In this document: positions 41,988 to 50,694 of the stretch, piece after piece | Numbering within the stretch: position 1 is the first letter of the stretch | How the letters are laid out: the number at the start of each line of letters is the position of its first letter | From: RPQJ01 sp963846315 | GTDB lineage: Bacteria; Pseudomonadota; Gammaproteobacteria; Steroidobacterales; Steroidobacteraceae | Assembly (NCBI GenBank): GCA_963846315.1 | Contig: CAWJVM010000008.1 | Location: 529,809 to 593,808 of the forward strand | Length of the DNA stretch: 64,000 bases | Direction of reading: 5' to 3' | Program-made: the position numbers and the translations under genes | The notes under the pieces: model-generated | The model's input: the letters and a program-made list of their open reading frames with translations, nothing else | Told to the model about the DNA's origin: nothing | Databases searched by the model: none

Positions 41988-43376
41988 CTAGAACGAGTAC
42001 CTGGTCGTGAACTGCAACCGGTCGAGCGTACCGTCGTTGCCATTCTCGAGCTCGCGCACGGCATGGCGGAACTCCGCGCCGATGTCGAGCTTGGGCAGCG
42101 GCGTGTACCAGGTGTTGAACGTCCAGCTACTGCTCGACTTGTTGACGCCACCGCCCGTCAGGCTGACCTCGTTGTCGTAGTCGCCCATCGCGTAGTACAG
42201 GTTGCTGCGCCACTTGGGCGACCAGAGGTGGCGGTACGCAATGAAGCCCGCGTAGCCGTCGATGGACTCGAGGTCGCCACCCGCATCGATCACCGCGTCG
42301 TTGCTGAAGTTCAGGCCGACGTACCGGCCGAGGTTGCCGCCGAGCAGCATCCAGCGGATGTCGTCCTTGCCGACCATGAACTTGCCGGACAGGCTGCCGG
42401 CCATCGACCAGGTGCTGGCGTCGATCGCGCCCGCGCCGGTCGTTTGGTACTTGAGTTCGCGCGCGAGGCCGGCCACCGAGAAATGACCCCAGTCGCCTTT
42501 CCAGGTGTAGCGTCCGGTGAGGTCAGGCAGTGAGTTGTCGTCGGTGGTGATGCGGGCATTGCCGCCGGCGCCGCCACCAAAGGGGGTGATGGTCGTTTCG
42601 GGGTTTTCCACGGACAGCGACAAGCCACCCCTGGTGTAGCGCACCTGCGGCTGGCGCACGAACACCGTCCCGTCGGTCGGGCCGATGAAGTCGACGGCAT
42701 CCGGCAGCACGGCGACGTCCTGGAAGTTCGTCCAGGTCTGGCCGACGAGCCACTCACGCCATTGGATGTAGGCATGCCGCAGCACCGGCGCGTAGGTGTT
42801 GGTGATGCGCTGGTCGCCGGTGCTCGAACCGAAGAAGTCGACTTCGAAGCGGGTCGACAGCTTGTCGCCGCCCTCGAGGATCGTGTCGGTGCCGAAGTTG
42901 ATGCGCGACTGCTTGGCGTGTGCGTCGAAGTCCGTGCCTTCGCTGACGCCGCCGATCGGCGTGCCGCCGGGCACGTAGAAGTCGCGTGCGGCGTTGTTCT
43001 CCGGCAGTTCACCGTCGGACGTGTCCGTCCACATGCCGTCGACCTTGGCGTAGCCCGTCAGCACGAAGCTGGTGCCCGGAGCTGCGTTCGGCAGGATCGT
43101 CCCTGGTTGAATGGCCTTCGCGGGCGCTGCAGCCGGTGCGGCAGCAACTGTGCCCGCGGCCGCAGGCGCGGCAACGGCAGCGGGAGCCACCTTCTTCTCT
43201 GCCACGAGCTGCTGGACGAGCTTTTCGAGTTCCGCCACGCGAGCTTCGAGTTCCTTCTCCTTCGCGGTCTCGGCGCCGGCAAGGGCAGATGCGCTGATGA
43301 GCGCGATGCCGAGCGCGAGCGCGATCGAGCGGCGCAGTGCGTTGGATGGGCGACGCAGGTGCTGGGCTTGCGGCAT
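41988..43376 (-). CDS. DcaP-like trimeric outer-membrane porin
   Basis: 462 residues. Signal peptide (ALALGIALISASALAGA), then a short coiled coil (residues ~38-61, KEKELEARVAELEKLVQQLV) as in DcaP, an Ala/Pro linker, and a 16-strand-type beta barrel starting SFVLTGYAKVDGMW and ending RLQFTTRYSF with the terminal Phe. DcaP channels import dicarboxylates and other organic acids in Acinetobacter. The gene is divergent from a CrbR-like response regulator, consistent with organic-acid uptake, though direct control is inference. Confidence 0.88.
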   Translation of the reverse strand: MPQAQHLRRPSNALRRSIALALGIALISASALAGAETAKEKELEARVAELEKLVQQLVAEKKVAPAAVAAPAAAGTVAAAPAAAPAKAIQPGTILPNAAPGTSFVLTGYAKVDGMWTDTSDGELPENNAARDFYVPGGTPIGGVSEGTDFDAHAKQSRINFGTDTILEGGDKLSTRFEVDFFGSSTGDQRITNTYAPVLRHAYIQWREWLVGQTWTNFQDVAVLPDAVDFIGPTDGTVFVRQPQVRYTRGGLSLSVENPETTITPFGGGAGGNARITTDDNSLPDLTGRYTWKGDWGHFSVAGLARELKYQTTGAGAIDASTWSMAGSLSGKFMVGKDDIRWMLLGGNLGRYVGLNFSNDAVIDAGGDLESIDGYAGFIAYRHLWSPKWRSNLYYAMGDYDNEVSLTGGGVNKSSSSWTFNTWYTPLPKLDIGAEFRHAVRELENGNDGTLDRLQFTTRYSF

Positions 43377-43505
43377 GGACGGATTCCCCCGGATGAATCG
43401 TGCGATGCGGCGATCGTGGGCCTGCGCGTCACGCCTGGGTATTCGCCTTTGGTCGCAGTGGGGACCCGTTGGATAGACCCAGTCTCGCGTGTACTCTGAC
43501 AGCCA

Positions 43506-44183
43506 ATGTCACGTCAGATCATCGTCGCCGACGACCATCCGCTGTTCCGCGAAGCGATGAAGGCCGCGGTCGGTCGTCTCGATCGTGGTGTCGGCTTCAT
43601 CGAGGCGGACTCGGTCGCAGCGATGCTCGCCGCCGCCGAAGCCAATCCTGGGGCTGACCTGCTGCTGCTCGATCTCAACATGCCCGGTGCGCACGGTTTC
43701 AACGCGCTCGCGCACGTGCGCGGCAGCCGGCCCGAGTTGCCGGTCGTCATTGTTTCGGCAGATGACGACCCGCAGACGATCGCTGCGTCGCTGCGTTTCG
43801 GCGCGCAGGGCTTCATCCCGAAGTCGACGGAAGCCGGCCAGATTGGCAAGGCGATCGAGACGGTGCTGGCCGGTGAAATCTACACACCGCCGGGCTACCA
43901 GCCGCCGCGCGCTCCTGCCACTTCCGCCGAAGAGATCGAAATCGCGCACCGCGTTGCCGACCTGACGCCACAGCAGTTCCGCGTGCTCGGCCTGCTGTGC
44001 GCAGGCTTGCTGAACAAGCAGATCGCCTACGACCTCGACGTCTCGGAAGCGACGGTGAAGGCGCACGTCACCGCAATCCTGCGCAAGCTCGGCGTGACGA
44101 CCCGGACCCAGGCGGTGCTGGCGGCTGGCCGGCTCGCCGTGGATCGCGCCAGCGTCAAGCCGCCTCCCGAAGAGTTCGACTAG
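43506..44183 (+). CDS. LuxR-type response regulator (CrbR/ErdR-like)
   Basis: 225 residues. N-terminal receiver domain with the phosphorylation site Asp56 (DLLLLDLNMPG) and the Lys in FIPKST. C-terminal LuxR helix-turn-helix: LTPQQFRVLGLLCAGLLNKQIAYDLDVSEATVKAHVTAILRKL. In Pseudomonas and Vibrio the CrbS/CrbR (MxtR/ErdR) pair activates acetyl-CoA synthetase and acetate use; this protein and the neighbour match that layout. Its last four bases overlap the convergent histidine kinase gene. Confidence 0.9.
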   Translation: MSRQIIVADDHPLFREAMKAAVGRLDRGVGFIEADSVAAMLAAAEANPGADLLLLDLNMPGAHGFNALAHVRGSRPELPVVIVSADDDPQTIAASLRFGAQGFIPKSTEAGQIGKAIETVLAGEIYTPPGYQPPRAPATSAEEIEIAHRVADLTPQQFRVLGLLCAGLLNKQIAYDLDVSEATVKAHVTAILRKLGVTTRTQAVLAAGRLAVDRASVKPPPEEFD

Positions 44184-47100
44184 CTGCGGCTCGCCGTCGC
44201 GAGCAGCGCGCCCAGCAGGCCGCGCAAAGCGGCGGGTTTTACCGGTTTGCGCAGCACCTTGTAGCCGAGAACGCGGGCGCGCTCCGCGACTTCGGCGCCG
44301 TGGTCTGCCGTCACCAGGGCGGCCGGCGCGTGCGAGACGCCGCCGCTGCGCAGCGACTGCAGCAATTCCAGCCCGTCGCAATCATCTTCGCCCAGCCGGT
44401 AGTCGGCGAGGACGACATCGGGCGAATGCTGGGTGAATACGCGACGGGCTTCCTCGGCCGTGCTCGCGCGCAGCACGCGCAAGCCCCAGCGTTCGAGCAG
44501 CGTCTGCATGCCGTCGAGGATCGCTGCCTCGTTGTCGATGCAGAGCACGGTGCCGCCGACGAGACTCGCGGGTGAAGCCGGCGCGGGGACGCTGGCGGGA
44601 GCCGGCGACGGCCGCGCAGCGACTTCGAGCTGCACGCTGAACATCGAACCCTGCCCCACCTCCGAACGCAGGCTCAGGTCGAGTTGCAGCACGCGTGCGA
44701 TGCGGTCGCAGATCGACAGGCCGAGTCCGAGGCCCTTCTCGCCCCACGGCGAAGGTCGGTCCAGCCCGCGGAACTCGTCGAAGATCACCTTGCGGTGCTG
44801 CTCGGCGATGCCGGGACCCGTATCCCAGACCTGGACCTCGACCCGCCCCCCGTGCCGGCGACAGCCCACCACGACGCCGCCGCGCTGCGTGTAGCGCAGG
44901 GCATTCGAGACCAGGTTCTGCAGCAGGCGCCGCAGCAGTACGCGATCACTGCGCACGTGCAGCGCAGTGCGGCGGATGTGCAGCCGCAGGTTGCGTTGGA
45001 CCGCCGCCGGGGTGAACTGGCGTTCGAGGTCGGTGAAGACGTCGTCGAGGGCGAACACGGTGATGTCGGCACGCATCGAGCCGCTTTCGAGCCGCGCGAT
45101 GTCGAGCATGTCGTCGAGTACTTCCTCGGCGGCGCGCAGCGAGCCTTCGATGCGTCCTGCGATCTCGCGCACGGATGCCGCATCGGCGGGCGCATCGCTG
45201 AGCGCCGACGCGAACAGGCGTGCCGCGTTCAACGGCTGCAGCAGGTCATGGCTCGCGGCGGCGACGAACCGCGTCTTGGTCGCATTCGCCTGCTCGGCAA
45301 CGAGCTTGGCGGCGGCTTCGGCCTGCAGCGCAATCGACAGTGCGAGGGTGCGTTCGGACACGCGCTGTTCGAGCGTCTGCTTGGCCTCGAGCAACTGCTG
45401 CTCGTTGTGCTTGAATTCCGTGATGTCGGTGTAGGTCGTGACGTACCCGCCATCCGGCATCGGCTGGCCACGCATCTCGTACACGCGTCCGTTGCTGAGC
45501 TGGCGCTGGATCACGTAACGCGTGCCCGCCCGCAGGTGATCGATGCGCTTGCGGATCTGCTCCTCTGGATCGCTGTTGCCGAACTCCCCACGCATCGCAT
45601 TCCACCGGATCAGGTCCGCGACGGGACGGCCGATGCGGATCATGTCCGGCGGGTAATCGAACATCTCCTGGTAGCGGCCGTTCCAGGCGACGAGGCGGGC
45701 CTCGCTGTCTGCCACCGAGATGCCCTGCGCCACGTTTTCCATCGTCGCCTGCAGCAGCTGGCGGCTGAAGCGCAGCTCCTGCGAGGTCTCATCGAGCAGT
45801 TCCGCGACTTCCTCGGCGGCGAGACCGCGTCCCCGCAACGCGTGGGTAAACATGAGGCGGGCAGACGACGCACCGATCGCGCCGGCGAGCACGCGCTCCA
45901 TGTGCTGCATGAGCCCGCGATCGGCGGGGTCGGTCTGTCGTGGCAGCGGCCGCATCGTCTGCAGGTAGTGTTCGCGCAGCGAGGCGTCGGCCGCGGCGTT
46001 GCCGACGATGCGTTCGGCAATGGCCAGCACGTCGCCGACCCTGGCGCTCGACACGACCGGTGTGGCCGGTGAGGGCAGGGCCGGACGCACGAACTGGGTG
46101 GCAGCCATGCGGTCACGCAACGAGGTGCGACCGAGCAGCGACAAGCCCGCCAGCACCGCCACGTTGCCGGTCAGCGCGAGCAGTGCGCCGCTCGTCACCG
46201 GGCTCATGTGGGCGACCACGGACCACTCGTAGAGAAACCGCAAGCTGCCGTCGGCGCCGAGGCTGGCCGCGCCTGACAGGCCACCGGGACTGAAGTTCGG
46301 CAGCAGCAGGGTATAGGTCCAGAGCACGAATCCCGTCGCCAGGCCCCAGAAGACGGCGCTGCGCGTGGCACGTCGCCAGTACAGTCCCGCCAGTATCGGC
46401 GGCGCGAATTGGGCCACGGCGGCGAACGCCAGCAGGCCGATCGACGCGAGGCTCGCCGGCGCGACCGTGTTGCGGTGATAGGCATAGGCCAGCAGCGCCA
46501 GCAGCAGGATGGAGACGCGGCGCAGCCACAACACACCCCGGCCGATGTCGCTGCCTTCCGTCGGCTTGAGCCAGCGACTGCGCCACAGCACCGGCATGAC
46601 GAGGTCGTTGGTGATCATCGTGGCCAGCGCAATGCTGGACACGATCACCATGGCTGTCGCGGCGGACAGTCCGCCGAGAAAGGCAATGACGGCGAGCGAT
46701 GGCACGTTGCTCATCATCGGTAGCGTGAGCACCAGGAAATCGGGATTGCCGGCCGGTGCCAGTCCGGCACCGAGACCGGCCAGCACCACCGGTACGACCA
46801 GCAACGTGAAGAGGGCGAGATACGCAGTGAACACGAGGCGTGCGGTGCGCAGATCCTGCGGATCGGCGCATTCGACGATGCCGACGAGGAACTGCCGTGG
46901 CAGGCAGAAGATCGCTGCAGCGGCAAGCGCCGTCGTCATCAGGAAGTCGGCGGGGAACGCGTGCGCAAGCGTGCCCAGTTGCGTGGCGGAAAGGGCCGGC
47001 GCGGCCTCGAGATGCAGCAGGGCGAAGACGCCGACGGACGCAAACGCGACCAGCTTCACGATCGACTCGAACGCGATGGCGAGCATCACGCCCTCGTGGT

Positions 47101-47653
47101 GTTCGGTGGCGTCGAGTCGGCGCGTGCCAAAGAGCATGGCGAACGCCGCCATCATCAGTGCCACCCACAAGGCGGTGTCCGCGTACCACGCCGGGTTGGC
47201 GCCCAGGGATCCGGTCAACACGTCGATGCTGGTGCCGACGGCCTTGTATTGCAGCGCCAGGTACGGCACGCCGGCGGTCAGCGCCATCACCGCGACCAAT
47301 GCCGCCAGCGCCGGGCTCTTGCCGAAGCGGGATGAAATCAGGTCGGCGATCGAAGTGATGTTGTGGGCGCGGACGATCGCGACCAGCCGCTGGAGGAACG
47401 GCATCCCGAACAGCAACACCAGCGCCGGCCCGAGGTAGATCGGAACGTACGTCCAGCCGTCGCGCACCGCCGTACCCACGGCGCCGAAGAAAGTCCACGT
47501 CGTGCAGTACACGCCCAGCGCCAGGCTGTAGATCCACGGCCGCAGGCGCGCGTGACCCGGGTACACCGAACGACGCTCGCCGTAGAACGCCACGCCGAAC
47601 AGCACCAGCAGGTAGCCGATGGCGAGCGCAGTGAGCAGGAAGCCCGAGACCAT
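44180..47653 (-). CDS. Hybrid sensor kinase with sodium/solute-symporter domain (CrbS/MxtR-like)
   Basis: 1157 residues. Residues ~1-500 are an SSS (SLC5)-type membrane domain of about 13 helices. A linker helix domain follows, then a PAS domain (~640-760, MENVAQGISVADSEARLVAWNG). HisKA has SHDLLQPLNAARLF (His802), then the HATPase (RNLRLHIRRT...GLGLSICDRIARVLQLD) and a C-terminal receiver with Asp1084 (VVLADYRLGEDDCDG). Length and order match MxtR/CrbS. It is thought to sense acetate-type carbon status and act on the LuxR-type regulator encoded head-on next to it. Sensing by transport is not proven. Confidence 0.92.
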   Translation of the reverse strand: MVSGFLLTALAIGYLLVLFGVAFYGERRSVYPGHARLRPWIYSLALGVYCTTWTFFGAVGTAVRDGWTYVPIYLGPALVLLFGMPFLQRLVAIVRAHNITSIADLISSRFGKSPALAALVAVMALTAGVPYLALQYKAVGTSIDVLTGSLGANPAWYADTALWVALMMAAFAMLFGTRRLDATEHHEGVMLAIAFESIVKLVAFASVGVFALLHLEAAPALSATQLGTLAHAFPADFLMTTALAAAAIFCLPRQFLVGIVECADPQDLRTARLVFTAYLALFTLLVVPVVLAGLGAGLAPAGNPDFLVLTLPMMSNVPSLAVIAFLGGLSAATAMVIVSSIALATMITNDLVMPVLWRSRWLKPTEGSDIGRGVLWLRRVSILLLALLAYAYHRNTVAPASLASIGLLAFAAVAQFAPPILAGLYWRRATRSAVFWGLATGFVLWTYTLLLPNFSPGGLSGAASLGADGSLRFLYEWSVVAHMSPVTSGALLALTGNVAVLAGLSLLGRTSLRDRMAATQFVRPALPSPATPVVSSARVGDVLAIAERIVGNAAADASLREHYLQTMRPLPRQTDPADRGLMQHMERVLAGAIGASSARLMFTHALRGRGLAAEEVAELLDETSQELRFSRQLLQATMENVAQGISVADSEARLVAWNGRYQEMFDYPPDMIRIGRPVADLIRWNAMRGEFGNSDPEEQIRKRIDHLRAGTRYVIQRQLSNGRVYEMRGQPMPDGGYVTTYTDITEFKHNEQQLLEAKQTLEQRVSERTLALSIALQAEAAAKLVAEQANATKTRFVAAASHDLLQPLNAARLFASALSDAPADAASVREIAGRIEGSLRAAEEVLDDMLDIARLESGSMRADITVFALDDVFTDLERQFTPAAVQRNLRLHIRRTALHVRSDRVLLRRLLQNLVSNALRYTQRGGVVVGCRRHGGRVEVQVWDTGPGIAEQHRKVIFDEFRGLDRPSPWGEKGLGLGLSICDRIARVLQLDLSLRSEVGQGSMFSVQLEVAARPSPAPASVPAPASPASLVGGTVLCIDNEAAILDGMQTLLERWGLRVLRASTAEEARRVFTQHSPDVVLADYRLGEDDCDGLELLQSLRSGGVSHAPAALVTADHGAEVAERARVLGYKVLRKPVKPAALRGLLGALLATASRS

Positions 47654-47714
47654 CGGGCAACTCTAGGCAGCGCGGGGTCCCCGCGACAAGCGGATTTACC
47701 GCTCGAGTCGTCCG

Positions 47715-48485
47715 TCAGGGGCGGCGGGGACCCGGAAAGAAGGCATTCGTGCGCCGGATGTATTCGGCGTAGCCGGGGCGCCGCTTGCCGATGTCCCGCT
47801 CGAGCAGCGTCACGCCCGAGACGCGCAGCAGCAGCACGCTCATGAGCGCGGGGCCGACCAACGACCACCACGCACCGGCGGCGAGCGCAATGAGCCCAAA
47901 GCCCCACCAGACACAGAAATCGCCGAAGTAATTGGGGTGGCGCGTCAGTCCCCACAAACCCCGGTCCATCACCAGGCCGGCGTTGGCGGGATCGGCCTTG
48001 AATCGCGTGAGTTGCCAGTCGCCGACGGCCTCGAAGTACAAGCCGACCAGGCAGAGTGCGGCGCCAGCGTAATCAAGCCAACCGAGGGGGCTCGCGTCAC
48101 CGGCGATCGCGCCGAGCAGCGGCAGCGAAATGACCCAGGCGAGGACGGCTTGCAGGCCAAATACGAGGTAGAGGCTTTTCCAGGCGAAGCCGGGCTCGTT
48201 GCGGCGGCGGATTTTCTGGTAGCGCCGGTCCTCCTCGTGGCCGAAGTTGCGTCGTCCCAGGTAGATCGCGAGCCGCAGTCCCCAGACCGTGACCAGCGCC
48301 AGCACCAGCTGCGCGCGCGGCCCGAGCGGCAGCGTGCTCGATGCGTAGCTGAACGCTGCGATCACGAACATCAGCGACCACAACGTGTCGACGATCGTTA
48401 CGTTGCGCAGTTGAACGCTGACCAGCCAGGTCAGGAAGCCGACACCGAGCAAGCAGGGCAGGGCGTGCAGCCAGGTCTGGAGCAT
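47715..48485 (-). CDS. DUF1295 family membrane protein (steroid 5-alpha-reductase-like fold)
   Basis: 256 residues, six to seven membrane helices. The C-terminal half shows the signature GLWGLTRHPNYFGDFCVWWGF and ends with RPGYAEYIRRTNAFFPG, as in DUF1295 / isoprenylcysteine-methyltransferase-like proteins. The fold resembles 3-oxo-5-alpha-steroid 4-dehydrogenases; the true substrate is unknown. It is 61 bases downstream of the CrbS-like gene's start, on the same strand, and 57 bases from the threonine dehydratase gene. Confidence 0.85.
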   Translation of the reverse strand: MLQTWLHALPCLLGVGFLTWLVSVQLRNVTIVDTLWSLMFVIAAFSYASSTLPLGPRAQLVLALVTVWGLRLAIYLGRRNFGHEEDRRYQKIRRRNEPGFAWKSLYLVFGLQAVLAWVISLPLLGAIAGDASPLGWLDYAGAALCLVGLYFEAVGDWQLTRFKADPANAGLVMDRGLWGLTRHPNYFGDFCVWWGFGLIALAAGAWWSLVGPALMSVLLLRVSGVTLLERDIGKRRPGYAEYIRRTNAFFPGPRRP

Positions 48486-48542
48486 TCGTAGTGCCTCGTC
48501 GGGGACGGTGGTTTGCGGTGGGTGCGAGCGGCTTCGGGACGG

Positions 48543-49526
48543 TCAGTGCATCGTCAGCAGTTCGGCGAGCAGCGCATCTTCGATGTTGCCCCCCGACAGC
48601 GTCACTGCCACGGTGCGGCCGTGGACCGCGAGTTTGCCGGCAAGCACGGCTGCCAGCGCCACGGCACCGCCCGGCTCGACGACGAGCTTCAGCGTGCGGG
48701 CGGCAAAGACGATGGCCTGCCGCACCTCGTCGTCGGACACGGCGAGGCCGCCTCGCAGCAGCGGCTGGTTGATGGCGAACGTGAGTTCGCCGGGGATCGG
48801 GGCGAGCAACGCGTCGCAGAATGACGGCAGCGCCCCCGGCTCGTTGCGCTGACGCCGGCCCGCGGCCAGCGAGCGACGGTGATCGTCGTGCGACTCGGGT
48901 TCGGCAGTCCAGACCCCAGCCTGCGGTGCAAGCTGCGCCATCGCGATGGCGATTCCCGCCGTGAGGCCGCCGCCACTGCAGCAGACGACCACGTCGTCGA
49001 GTGTCAGGCCGAGCTCCGCAGCCTGCTCGGCGATCTCGAGCCCTGTCGTGCCCTGGCCCGCGATGATGTCCGGGTCATCGTAGGACGGCACCAGCGTCGC
49101 GCCGCGTTCGCTGGCGAGTTGCGCTGCGATCTGCTCGCGACTTTCGTGGATCCGGTCGTATTCGACGATTTCGGCGCCCAGGTTGCGCGTGTTCTGCAGC
49201 TTGATCCGCGGCGCGTCGGACGGCATCACGATCGTTGCCGGGATGCCGAGACGCCGGGCAGCTTCGGCCACGCCCTGAGCGTGGTTACCCGACGAAAAGG
49301 CGACGACGCCGGCCGCACGCTCCGCGGCGTTCAGTTGCACCAGCCGGTTCCAGGCGCCGCGGAACTTGAACGACCCGGTGTGCTGCAGCGTCTCGAGCTT
49401 GAGCAGCACGCGCCCGCCGGTGAGCGGGTCGAGTGGCGTGCCTGCCAGCAACGGTGTGCGACGGGCATGTCCTTCGAGCCGGCGGGCGGCGGCGCGAAGG
49501 TCGCTGAAATCGGGAATGCGGGTCAT
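48543..49526 (-). CDS. Threonine/serine dehydratase (PLP, TdcB-like)
   Basis: 327 residues from ATG 49526 (MTRIPDFSDL); the longer frame to 49592 reaches into the divergent gene's start and was rejected. PLP-lysine in TGSFKFRGAWN (Lys54). The phosphate-binding CCSGGGLTAGIA is visible. There is no C-terminal ACT regulatory domain, so it is of the catabolic type rather than full-length IlvA. It deaminates threonine/serine to 2-oxobutyrate/pyruvate. Start is 51 bases from the divergent RNA methyltransferase. Confidence 0.93.
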   Translation of the reverse strand: MTRIPDFSDLRAAARRLEGHARRTPLLAGTPLDPLTGGRVLLKLETLQHTGSFKFRGAWNRLVQLNAAERAAGVVAFSSGNHAQGVAEAARRLGIPATIVMPSDAPRIKLQNTRNLGAEIVEYDRIHESREQIAAQLASERGATLVPSYDDPDIIAGQGTTGLEIAEQAAELGLTLDDVVVCCSGGGLTAGIAIAMAQLAPQAGVWTAEPESHDDHRRSLAAGRRQRNEPGALPSFCDALLAPIPGELTFAINQPLLRGGLAVSDDEVRQAIVFAARTLKLVVEPGGAVALAAVLAGKLAVHGRTVAVTLSGGNIEDALLAELLTMH

Positions 49527-49577
49527 CGGGCCGGGGGTCCCCTGTCGGTGCCGGACGAATCGTCGCACCATAGGCGC

Positions 49578-50687
49578 GTGAGCGTCCAACAAACATTATC
49601 GGCCGGCTGCGAGCCCGAATGTCGCGGTTGCCGACATCGCTTACTGACCCGGGCCGCGAGCGCGGCACAGAAGGAGGGATACCTGCAGCGTGTTTTCGAG
49701 CGCTGGCGACCGGCGCTGCAGCCCCTGCGCTCGCCGCGCGACGACCAGCGCTTCGGCTATCGCGATCGAGTCACCCTGAACGCACGCTTCGACGTAACGG
49801 CGGGCTGGCGGTTCGGGATGATGCGTCGTGACGAACTGATTCCGATCCATGACTGTCCCGTGCATTCGGCACGCGTCAACCAGCTCGTTGCGCTGCTGCG
49901 GGCCACGCTGCCGCCCCACGCGAACTTTCCACTGGCGTATCTGCATATCGCAGGCGGGCAGGCGACACTGATCGTAAAAGCGAGAACCTACACGCCCGCC
50001 GACCTCGATGCGTTGCGTGCGGGATTGCCGGTGACGGGGGTCGAAGGATTGTGGGTGCATTGCCATGCGGCCGCTGGCCGCAAATTATTCGCACGCTCGG
50101 GCTGGTCCCTGGCCTGGGGGACGCCGCGATCACTCGACACGAAAGGACTTACGCACGGACCCGCCGCCTTCCAGCAACTGCTGCCCGACCTGCACGCGGA
50201 GTCGATGGCGCTGGCCCGGGCTCATCTCGAACCCGCGCCTGGCGTGGCGGTGCTCGACCTGTACTGCGGGATCGGCGCGACGTTGCGCCAATGGCAGCAA
50301 GCGGGTGCGACCGGGCTCGGCATCGAACTGGCTGGCGGTGCGGTCGATTGTGCACGCCTCAATGCGCCGGGTGCCGTCGTGCTGCGCGGGACGTGCGAAC
50401 AGCGCCTGCCGCAGATTCGCGACTGGTGGTGCCACGGCAATGCATCCCGCCATGCGTGCTACGTCAATCCGCCGCGATCAGGTCTCGAGCCGCCCTTGCT
50501 CGAGGCGCTGGCGCAAGAATTGCGCCCGGACCGGCTGGCCTACCTTTCGTGCAGTTCGGGGACGCTGGCGCGCGATCTCGCCGCGTTCGAGGCGACAGGG
50601 TACGAGGTGCGTTCGCTTGCGCCGTTCGACTTCTTCCCGGGCACGCATCACGTCGAGTGCCTGGCCCTGCTCACGTTCGGTCGGTGA
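49578..50687 (+). CDS. TrmA-family class I SAM RNA (uracil-5-)methyltransferase (RlmD/RlmC-like)
   Basis: 369 residues from GTG 49578 (VSVQQTLSAGCEPECRGC). A 4Fe-4S cluster is suggested by C11, C15, C18 and C93 (HDCPVH). SAM motif DLYCGIGATLRQW near residue 225, YVNPPRSGLE, and the catalytic SCSSGTLARDL near residue 325 identify the uracil-5-methyltransferase family. No TRAM domain is seen at the N-terminus, so it is RlmC-like in form; which rRNA/tRNA uridine it methylates is uncertain. Divergent from threonine dehydratase; seven bases to the convergent protease gene. Confidence 0.9.
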   Translation: MSVQQTLSAGCEPECRGCRHRLLTRAASAAQKEGYLQRVFERWRPALQPLRSPRDDQRFGYRDRVTLNARFDVTAGWRFGMMRRDELIPIHDCPVHSARVNQLVALLRATLPPHANFPLAYLHIAGGQATLIVKARTYTPADLDALRAGLPVTGVEGLWVHCHAAAGRKLFARSGWSLAWGTPRSLDTKGLTHGPAAFQQLLPDLHAESMALARAHLEPAPGVAVLDLYCGIGATLRQWQQAGATGLGIELAGGAVDCARLNAPGAVVLRGTCEQRLPQIRDWWCHGNASRHACYVNPPRSGLEPPLLEALAQELRPDRLAYLSCSSGTLARDLAAFEATGYEVRSLAPFDFFPGTHHVECLALLTFGR

Positions 50688-50694
50688 ATCCCGC

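Noticed and set aside
44684..46072. 462-codon plus-strand frame within the CrbS-like gene
   Set aside because: Antisense to the kinase and ATPase domains; no domain of its own.
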